A stretch of 40,351 nt of DNA from contig JAQGAU010000110.1 in assembly GCA_034698045.1 (NCBI GenBank), positions 1 through 40,351 of the forward strand. Direction: 5' to 3'. Positions 32,100 to 40,351 of the stretch are shown here, one piece after another (the stretch's first letter is position 1; each line of letters starts with the position of its first letter). The position numbers and the translations under genes were made by a program. The stretch is from Paramacrobiotus richtersi (taxonomy: Eukaryota; Tardigrada; Eutardigrada; Parachela; Macrobiotidae). The notes under the pieces were generated by a model that worked only from the letters and a program-made list of their open reading frames with translations, was not told the origin of the DNA and searched no databases.

Positions 32100-32702
32100 C
32101 CATCACTGGCGTCGAAGGCAGCTAAACTGTAAATATTATGCGCCAACGGTGTTGATCGTTCTAGCCAAAAAATGTTTGCATCCTAATTGTTTGATATGCG
32201 TGCGGACTCCGGCAGCCTGTCCAGCCCCGGCAGATTCGTCATGCCGCCCAGAACAGAGGATTTCACATGGCGCGTATGCACAAGCTCACCAATCAAAAGA
32301 GCAGGGCAGTCGTAATGCACCCCCTAAGCCAATTTTAATAACGGTGTCCGATGGAGCATTAAGATAAGGTGACATTGACAAATTATGTTTTGCATGTTTA
32401 GAGAATTCTTGCTGTAACACACTTGTCAATGGATGGCGCCTGTGGTTTATGGTTTCGCGTTTGCGCGTTTGCTGCGGGTCGGCACTTTCCCAAGGGCTGC
32501 GCATGCCGCTCTATTGGTTAAACTTTTGAAGGAAGATAACCGAACATATCCATGCATATAAATCCTGAACACGGTTATGAAACACACGAGCAGTTTCTCA
32601 CGATTAGTTCGCTAACACTGCAGTAATCGCACACTTTGTGATTTGCGTACTTGTGCCATATTCGTCACTTTTTCTCGATCCGTTGTAATTATGTGATTGT
32701 CA

Positions 32703-32800
32703 TGACGCTTGATAGCCATGACCTCGTGCACGACTGCTTTCATCCAGATTCACGCTCTGACGCTTAATATGGCTACCAAGCGTCAGAGCGTGAATCTGGA
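32703..32800. repeat. Hairpin array antisense to the start of a candidate exon
   Basis: Arms 32743-32765 and 32778-32800 are perfect 23-base reverse complements around a 12-base loop that contains an ATG (32769). In addition 32703-32719 is a 17-base reverse-complement copy, with one mismatch, of the first 17 bases of the same ORF (32769-32785). The beginning of the ORF is therefore matched by two separate antisense copies just upstream. Confidence 0.9.
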
Positions 32801-33484
32801 GGACAGCGGTTGTGAAGGACTCGAGCTGCGTACATCAACTCATAAGGTACGTACGAACTCACGCAAATACAGATACAGTACAATACGTACAAAGAAACTT
32901 AGTCGTAAATACCAAATGCTGTAATAATATTGAACACAAAACGTGTACGTCTGCACGAATGGACATTTCAAGTTAAACGCGATATCAATTATTCATTCGA
33001 TGAATAGGCAATTAAAAATATATTAAAAAAAGCATGAACAACTGACGTTATGTTACAATGATAATAAACGTTAAATATGGTACTCTTTGGTATAAAAAAC
33101 ATAAAAATGTACAGAATTTATCGTTAAAATCCAGCATAATCACGCTATCAGCGATATATGAGCAGCGGATTTGCAGACGTCGACGAGCTTTCTTTTGTAC
33201 GCTTGAACGCGCTGTAATAGATAACTGTTTATTCGTAACCCATTCCGTACAAACGCACGGGTAATTACCCGCTATACGCGCTGATGTCACCGGATGACGT
33301 GTAGATCCTTGTCCAGCTCGACGCAACGCACCCGACGAGCTACGACGTATGCCTGAGCAAGCAGAAGGCCGACCAAGGATGGAGGCACTCCCGTCATACC
33401 AGATCGCTTTGTTTCTACCGGAAGCGATTTGGTATGACAGCTGGGGCGACTCCGTTCAACTGGCCCGTCAGTCGCCATCGATGA
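32769..33484 (+). CDS. Candidate two-exon small gene, unknown function
   Basis: Exon 32769-32846 (MATKRQSVNLEDSGCEGLEL and onward to THK|GTACGT) and exon 33317-33484 (acceptor TTGTCCAG, LDATHPTSYDVCLSKQKADQ and onward to TGA) join in phase 0 to give 81 residues. The second exon overlaps another short open frame in a different register (33380-33520, starting MEALPSYQIALFLP), and I cannot tell which is used. Both exons contain a palindrome. No family recognised. Confidence 0.33.
33393..33438. repeat. 46-base hairpin
   Basis: Arms of 17 bases (33393-33409 and 33422-33438) pair with one mismatch around a 12-base loop, the same loop length as the hairpin at 32743-32800. Confidence 0.9.
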
Positions 33485-33587
33485 AAGGATGGATGGTTGT
33501 CCTGTATGAACTTGCAAGTTAAAAACTACCCCCCGCACGCTGGCAGTTGTGCAGATAACTGACGCTTTCATGTGACCATGTACCTGT

Positions 33588-33830
33588 TAAGGAATAACTT
33601 TATTGTTATCGACTCATCTGCAACGGAGCATTATCCCCTTTTGCACAGTAAACAGAGAGCAAAACAATCAGTCGTCGATGGGGAAACGTAAGATTACTAT
33701 ACAACTTGAAAACGGCAAGTGGAAACAGTAACAACACAACAGCATCAACATAACTAGAATAGTGATAATCAGATCGAGTAAAGAATAAAGAACGAGCTAG
33801 AATAAAGAACAAGCGCAATGTTCCTTGACG
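33588..33830 (-). mobile_element. Second LINE 3'-tail remnant
   Basis: On the minus strand this region ends with GGATAATGCTCCGTTGCAGA followed by GACAATAAA-like AT-rich sequence, matching the 3' tail of the LINE remnant at 26.4 kb (shared core ATGCTCCGTTGCA). The upstream bases are T-rich with no clear reverse transcriptase motif. It is a short, dead copy of probably the same family. Confidence 0.45.
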
Positions 33831-33864
33831 GAGTTCAGGTGTTGCAGCGCTGCACCACATCTGA

Positions 33865-33930
33865 GACATTGAACCCAACACTCACAAACAGCTGCATGCG
33901 CAGCTTTTTGCGAGTGTTGGGTACAATGTC
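33865..33930. repeat. 66-base nested palindrome with ATG in the loop
   Basis: Outer arms 33865-33883 and 33912-33930 pair at 18 of 19 positions. An inner fold AGCTGC/GCAGCT leaves a four-base loop (33896-33899) that begins with ATG. An open frame runs from this ATG (MRSFLRVLGTMSDQRLSRAC and onward) to a TAG at 34022-34024. Confidence 0.9.
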
Positions 33931-34024
33931 GGACCAGCGGCTATCTCGAGCCTGTACTGATGTGCTCCGGCACATAACGACTGATGTTTCGTTCCTGGGA
34001 ACAAACGCCACCCTGACCGATTAG

Positions 34025-34982
34025 GTAAGGAACTTGTTCGGAATGTTTCCATTTTTTGATTTAACCGTATAATTCGAGTTTTCTTCAGTATAATTCCACT
34101 GTAACATTCGTATAAATATCAATATAGTTTTTGCCGGAAAAGGATATCGGGCAACCCGAGTTCGGCATCAGATATGTATTGTATTGGTTGGTTAGGTGTT
34201 TTCAAATGTTGACCACTATCGCGGTGTACTTACATATGCGACAACTTCGATCAGTTATAAAATAAAATGAAATATTTTATTGAATATCGAAGTAGAACAA
34301 TTCATCAAAGAAGACATTCAATGAATTACCGAAATATCCGAAGAGTGGTTTCGGCGTTTTCTGTTGCGCAGTGCGTTACGAACGGAAGCCCTAGTATGCT
34401 GTTCAAGTTACTACGTATATGGATCTCGAAAAACGGCGCGCTTGCTTTGTGAGTGCAGTTACAATGTTCTCTTGAGACCGCTTGTTCGATGAACCGCAAG
34501 TCGATCATTGATAAACGCTCACAGGAGACATATGTAATATGTTGCCGTAAAGCTGGCCTTGAACTCGATGGCGAAGACGATTGATAAGCGCATAGGGCAC
34601 CGGCTGGCCTTGAAAACAAGTATACCGGAAATTTAGGTTGCGCAGTATTTCCCAGTCATTCCGAAGTCCGAACGCTTTATTACAGTACAGTACGTTTAGG
34701 TAAAACGTGTACGTATTTATTGGCTAGCACGCGTGCATGTACAAACATAACGCATGCCTGGACAGCGTAACTTGTACTCTTGTATGTAATGGGTAGTTGT
34801 TCACATTTATATGTTGTGGAGTACTTGTTTTATTAAACAGTACGCAACCCGGTTTGAGCTGCAAAAAGAGTGCAGGCAGACGCACGCGACACGGTGGTAT
34901 CAATGACAAGATAACAAGAATTAACAGCCGCCACAGCACATCACGCAATAAAGGAACCGCCGGCCGGGGTCGATCCGGCAAG
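34025..34982. other. Stretch without a supported gene
   Basis: AT-rich sequence. Short open frames on both strands show no motifs. A direct repeat GCTGGCCTTGAA occurs at about 34552 and 34609. Confidence 0.35.
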
Positions 34983-34995
34983 ATGGAAAACGACC

Positions 34996-35053
34996 GGATG
35001 GGAGGATGGGATTACCGGCAACCGCGATTACAGGTAATCCCATCCTCCCATCC
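34996..35053. repeat. 58-base hairpin with perfect 21-base arms
   Basis: Arms 34996-35016 and 35033-35053 are exact reverse complements around a 16-base loop. An open frame crosses the left arm (ATG at 34983, MENDRMGGWDYRQPRLQ) and reaches a potential donor, CAG|GTAATC, exactly where the right arm begins. The frame is open back to 34797. Confidence 0.9.
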
Positions 35054-37487
35054 ATTTTCCGCCCCGGGAGGAAAAATGCTGTATATAATAATATAATGTG
35101 CCCGTATTGAACACTATAGCACCCACGTAAACTATAGAGATTTCTCACCAAGCAAGAGCGCAGCAGCAGAAACAAAGAAAAGATGGAAGTACGCACTGTC
35201 AACCAGGGGAATTAAGGGAAAACCAGGGAATGTACTGATATGCCGATAAACCCTGTTGCCAGTATGATGTAGATTATATGTTCTGCTATAAAGGGGATTA
35301 CTTCCGAAAACAACCAAACGTCACAAGTGTTATTTTATTCATAAGTGTACAAAAGGGAAGCCCAAATAGCAAAGAACAGAATTGACCTTTTGGTAAAGCT
35401 ATAGACGATCAATTAATTATTTTACAAGTGACGAGAGCATCGATATCAACTTAAAGAATCTTTATCCGATCTGGGGAATCTCCCGCATCCATTCATCAAA
35501 GGATCCGCCTTTACTAGACCCGTGTCCTCATTCGTCAATAAGTCAACCCCATGATAGCACAATCAAGCATGAAGTAAGCCTGTCTCCCTTGGACACTCGA
35601 AGCGCCTGGGTAGTGGACGTAGTATTGTTTTTGAAACACACTTGTAGACAATCCTAGAGCATGCTCCCTTTTCTTTCAGCAACTAAACGTTTTGCCGCAG
35701 AAAGAAAGTGCTGTGTTAGAAGCACTTTCAGCGATGATGACGGACTGGATCTATATTTGTTCATGTTCTTTGCCCAGTGTTTGACATTAAGGACGTGAAC
35801 TTTAAAAAACAAAAAATAGTATATGGATACCGTAAAAAAATAAAGACGTATGCAGCGGTAGAGTTTTCTGCCCGCTATCGTCACATCCCTCATCAGTCAT
35901 GCATACTTTTTTCGGTGAGAGTTTCGTTAAGCAGCGACAATTAATCAGTCGGAACCGGTAGTCAAAACATACGCACGTAAACATTTCGTAAGTAAGTCTT
36001 CAGCTTTTTTCTAAATTTTTGCGCAGCTTTTTTGTCATCACGTAGAAGATCTCACGGAACATAAACTGCAGTGGGGAAAAAACGGGATCAAATCAAATTT
36101 AAAATGTTTGCAAACAATTTAGGAAACAAAAAACTAAACCCATACAATCAAAAAAATAAACATAACAAAACCCCCATAAATCCGGTTGAAATTAATTTAT
36201 ATAGCAACACATTTTTTAAAATTAAATTAAGGAATAGAGAATAAGGGTATAACGAAGCCACGTTAAATAAAAACATATTGCACCAAGCAGTTATTAGAAA
36301 ATCGTCCGGTTTGCGCATGTTGGCGATCCGGTCGCATTAATCAACAATAAGTGGGTTTCCCGCCATTTGCGCACAAAAATATCGCTAGCTGCTTTACAGT
36401 TAATTCGATCCTATCCGTATTGTACCATCGCGACGTGTTAATGTTTGACCTGTAGTTTCAGCAGATTTATGCCGGGTATATTTTTGTTCTCGCAATGATA
36501 GCGCTTTTAATGGCCGAGGGTCAAGCATAACTACATGAATGTTTAACCGATTTGTCTGCGCAACATCCGGCTGTTGCATAATTTTCTTGTCTGAACACAA
36601 ACAAGTGTTTTATTTTATGCATTTTTCAGCGGACTTTGGCAGTTTCTTGATACGGCGGTACTATGTTAATTTATCACAAATTATCATTTCTGCGCATTAA
36701 ATCCGTATTCGGCGTCGATGTTGCTATTTGCTGATATTGTTTAACATGCCGACACTGTTGAACAAAACATACCAACAGAGAGAACTTGTATGCCGGATTT
36801 TGGAGCGCAGTTGAGTATGTCTGCGAAAGTATGTGGTAAACTGTAATCAGAGATTCAGAGCGAATCAATTACACCGCTACGCATACCAATATTATTTACA
36901 CAAATTCTGGAAGCGACAAAAGTTGTTGAAAAGCAACAAGGCAGACAGATTTCCACATTGCTGTCGATAAAAGTTCCGACATGTGCTACAATGTTCTGTG
37001 TATACGAGCTATTGCACCGTTGCACACAGTTAAAAAAAGGAGCGACGGTGTTTATGCATACTTTTGTCCGATGCAGGATTGACACAAGTAGAGGCTGCGT
37101 TTTGCCTACTGCTCTCATGGTCAAGCTAATTGAAATTCTGCAAATGCGAGATAAGACATCAAACGCAACAAGGAGCATTACTTCGGTTATCAGAAATATA
37201 ACGACGCGTGTCAGGAAATGGACAAATCACTTGCACATTTTTCTAGCACTTTACGATTCAACGCACTTTTGTGAAGACATTCCGTAGCGCACAGGCTTTT
37301 CTGTTGATCGTGACCTTTACGAATCATCATACGCAGCAACGGGGTTTTTGTCGGCAATCTTTTACATTCTGTTATACCGAAGATCTATTGATTTTTGAAG
37401 ATACTAGGCCAAGCTGGGGCGTAAGATTCGTAAAGGCCTGTCAACACAAAGTGTGGTCAGCTGCGGAATTTCTTCCATAGAATAATT
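35054..37487. other. Gene-poor AT-rich stretch
   Basis: No supported exon in 2.4 kb. There is a small 9-bp inverted repeat around GAAAGTGCT at 35704-35729 and several A-rich tracts (36060-36240). ORFs of about 105-110 codons on both strands at 36855-37287 overlap each other and carry no recognisable motif. Confidence 0.35.
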
Positions 37488-37587
37488 CTGTTGATAAGTA
37501 AGTTACAGTCCTGACTGTTTGACCATGCATGGTCAAACTTTCAGGACTGTAGCTTACTTATTAACAGTAGAATCCATATGGATTCTA
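37488..37587. repeat. 80-base palindrome plus an ATG-centred 20-base palindrome
   Basis: Arms 37488-37527 and 37528-37567 pair at 36 of 40 positions with no spacer. Directly after it, 37568-37587 is a perfect 20-base palindrome (TAGAATCCATATGGATTCTA) whose right half contains the start codon of the next gene at 37578. Confidence 0.92.
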
Positions 37588-39755
37588 TTGCGCAAAATGC
37601 TGGGAATGATGAGATTACGGAAGCGCCACAACCGCGGACCACGTGGTTTACGGTAAGCTAATGATATGCGGAAGTATATTTGCTTTACGGTTTACCGCGC
37701 GCGCGTGCAGAAAGCGGCACAGAATTTTCCCATTAATCAAATGTAATGTCAACGTTGTATTAGTATTTGAATCATTCAGTTTCATGGATGCTTGATTCAG
37801 TTAATGCTTCCTGTGATCATACATTATTAGCTGCAGCAGTGTTTATCTTTGATTTTTTTTATTATTACTCTTTCTTTCTGCAATTTTTCCAGACTTTATT
37901 TGTTTTCTGTTGTTTTTTTTTTTGTTAATTTTAATATCCTTGTATTTTATTAACATTGATCGTATAATGTTGTTATTTATCGTTCGATTTGTTGGGTTTA
38001 TTTACGACTTTAACTGCCAATCAAGGCCTCTTCACCGACTTTGGCTAATTCTTTACAGATGGAAGAAGGAGCTCCCAGAGAGCGGGTTGCGCTGAGCTTT
38101 GGATCCACAAGATCCGGCAGCAAACGTAAACTGATCTATACAGTGGTAGGTTCTCATGACTTGCGAAAATACATATGGACGACTGGAAAGGTTTCGATCT
38201 TACAGGTGTTGCTGATGGTCATCATCTGGGCGCTAGGGGCCACCGTTGGATGGCTGTTGCTGTATAATCAGCAGGGAGAAGTGCCGGGATCCAGCTGCAA
38301 TAACACAGCGGACATTGCGTTAACGAACTTCACGAGCACCGGACCGAGCATGGAACTTGGTAAGACGATCAGCCAACTTTATGTATATAGCATTCCTCCA
38401 GGTCTTTAAATCGGCCGAAATGCATATTGATAGAGCAAGCTACGGTAGCTACCGCATTTGTGCTACGTTACTAGCTGTTTTTTGAGCACTTTTTTGGCTT
38501 GGAAAAAGGAAAGAAGTTATACTCGTTGCCACATAATATAATAGATTAGACAATTATGTAGACATGGAAGTGTAACGTTGTGAATTGCTGCATAGTGCAT
38601 AGAACGCAGTGTTAAACCCGCATTCTAACACATCGATATTTTCGAAAAATATTTAAACATTTTCAGTATTTATTCGAAATAGGTTTGACAACGAAAATAG
38701 CGGCCCCTCTTGCAGTGCAGATTACTTTTTCTTTATGATTCCGCGATTACAGCGCTTCGTCATAATAAACACGTATGCACTGCATTAATCATAAATAAAT
38801 TATCTCATAATTATTGGTGGTTAATGTAATAATACACCAAACTAATATAGAAATGTAAGCAATGCACCGCCAAATTTTTCATTTCGAAAAAAATGTTTAT
38901 GCGGCGAATTTCCCATTGCGGTGTACAGCTAATTTACAAGCCGGTCGTTGAATTGCACTTTATACCGGTAGCGTGTTGACATTAGCAATGCTGTAATGCA
39001 AGTCTTGCGGTCAAATGTGCGCTTACATACTGCTGCTTACAAAATCACTAATTTGTAAATAATTATATCTATTGTGCCATTTCTGGTCAAAACTTAGCTA
39101 CTGGTTCAGCAGTTTGGTTTTTCTACCGTTTTAATTTTGTAGGAATATATAGTGTCAACCAGCGCAAGCATTATATGGAAAAATTCTTACGACAATGAGC
39201 AAGTTGTTAAAATTAAAATTGCATTTTGCACGGCCGGGTAACATGTTGACATCTGTAGTAATGACTCACGGATAATTACAGTACGGTAGGCAGAGTTCGA
39301 TCGATTCACTGTTCCGTGCTGATAGGCTGAAACAACTGCTCAAAAGTTTACGTACGGTAATGCACGTCTCGAAGTCAAAATCTACGCGGACGAGGTGTTC
39401 ATAATCATATCAGAATCATAAACCTTTTTGCACCACCCGCATACTATTTTCAAGCAAAGGTTAGTTAGTTGTTGGTTGAGCAAATTGACATGAAAGGTGT
39501 ACTGGTACCAGAATCCACATAAATGAAACTTGTTAGCCGTTAGCGAGATAGCTTGGTACTGTATCATCACTATCATGTTTGAATGGAGTACACAGTGTAC
39601 ATTTTTCAGGTACGGCCACACTGATGGAGGCAGCACCAACGGGAGATAACCTGAAGACAAACTCAACGCCGTTTTGGCCTTCTGGGTGGGCGACACTTCT
39701 TCCGGGGGAGAACATCGCAGTGGTGGATATCGGCGACGAAGGCATTCCAGAATAG
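37578..39755 (+). CDS. Small single-pass membrane protein, unknown function
   Basis: Exons 37578-37652, 38059-38145, 38206-38359 and 39610-39755 join in phase (0, 0, 1) and end in TAG, giving 153 residues. The N-terminus is acidic and polar (MDSIAQNAGNDEITEAPQ), followed by a basic stretch (STRSGSKRKLIY), one hydrophobic helix (VLLMVIIWALGATVGWLLLY) and a tail with sequons NNT, NFT and NST. The basic residues just before the helix favour a type II orientation with the tail outside. The 60-base segment 38146-38205 has intron-like ends (GTAGGT..TTACAG) but is in frame and stop-free; if retained the protein has 173 residues (adding VGSHDLRKYIW and so on). The last intron is 1.25 kb. The start codon lies inside a perfect palindrome. 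No family recognised. Confidence 0.62.
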
Positions 39756-40351
39756 ACTTTTGTCCGTGCTAGGCCATATACTGTACTGCGTCGATTATAA
39801 GTGGCATAATGATATTGTGTCGTTTTTACGCTGTTCGTTTTGTACTCTGCAGTACGTACTTGTGTATCGCTTCTTTAATTTTGCGGACGTCCAGATTTTA
39901 AAGTAATACAGTATGTATGTATCTTTTATCAGATAGCAATGTGTCAGAATCAACTGTATGCTATAAGCGCACGTTGGGTTTCATGCTTTAGCCGAAAAAA
40001 ACAACAGCACAGTTTGTTCCCTTCATATTTCCTTGAACGTAAATCTACAGTTTCTGTTGATATTGGTACGTTTCAATTATACAACCAAGCGCAGGGATGT
40101 TCCCGGATTGTATGTAAGACGTTAAGCACATTAAGCAAATGAACACACAGCTATCGCATTACAAACAATCGCGAGCTCGATCTTGCGCAAATAGCGTTCG
40201 TTCTCGGCAACATAAAGAGATAATAAACTTAACAACAATAAAAACATGAAGCAAAAGCAGCGACTAGTGCGCAGTTGGTTTATTAAGATTACTAATAAGA
40301 TAAACCCGGCAGCATAGCAGCTACTAACAGAACAGCACCGCCTCCGTAGTA
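39756..40351. other. 3' flank, nothing recognised
   Basis: AT-rich sequence after the membrane-protein gene. AATAAA-like signals occur at about 40219-40241. No exon supported. Confidence 0.35.

Noticed and set aside
36855-37287. Overlapping frames of 107-109 codons on opposite strands
   Set aside because: No motifs, no splice partners and AT-rich composition; consistent with chance.

Overview
This window is animal nuclear DNA from an intron-rich invertebrate. Coding regions are split by introns with GT..AG ends, mostly 60-200 bases with a few of 0.6-1.3 kb. The recognisable proteins are animal ones: a rhodopsin-type GPCR, a p38-type MAP kinase, cathepsin B-like proteases and an M13/neprilysin C-terminus. 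Compact introns, a GC content in the mid-forties by eye and two lineage-specific secreted families fit a small ecdysozoan such as a tardigrade. That assignment is inference; nothing here proves the species. Long single-frame ORFs are poor guides in this window, so genes were assembled exon by exon by matching splice phases.

Left third (1-11.6 kb): the tail of a gene leaving the window; a 5'-truncated neprilysin-like locus on the minus strand that has lost its zinc-binding HExxH; a two-exon gene for a small basic protein; a two-exon GPCR of 318 residues; a previously hidden three-exon minus-strand gene of 80 residues; and an eight-exon gene for a 448-residue secreted protein with 17 N-glycosylation sequons.

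Middle (12.1-23 kb): a head-to-tail pair of cathepsin B-like cysteine proteases with nine exons each and identical intron phases. Each carries an unfamiliar C-terminal extension of about 210 residues. They are followed by a 14-exon p38-type MAP kinase of 365 residues that has a 19-base micro-exon and an unusual activation-segment sequence.

Right part (23-40.4 kb): mostly gene-poor and rich in repeats. It has degenerate 21-bp minisatellite arrays in opposite orientation at about 24.9-25.6 and 28.8-29.0 kb (a Foldback-like arrangement), two LINE 3'-end remnants, and a series of unrelated near-perfect palindromes. Several of the palindromes sit on or beside the start codon of a candidate coding exon. 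At the far right is a gene for a small single-pass membrane protein whose second intron is in frame and stop-free.

The genes do not form one pathway. The protease pair is a local tandem duplication; the other genes look like unrelated neighbours. The observations most worth following are the protease C-terminal extension, the palindrome/start-codon association, the inverted minisatellite element and the altered catalytic or regulatory residues in the neprilysin, p38 and GPCR genes.
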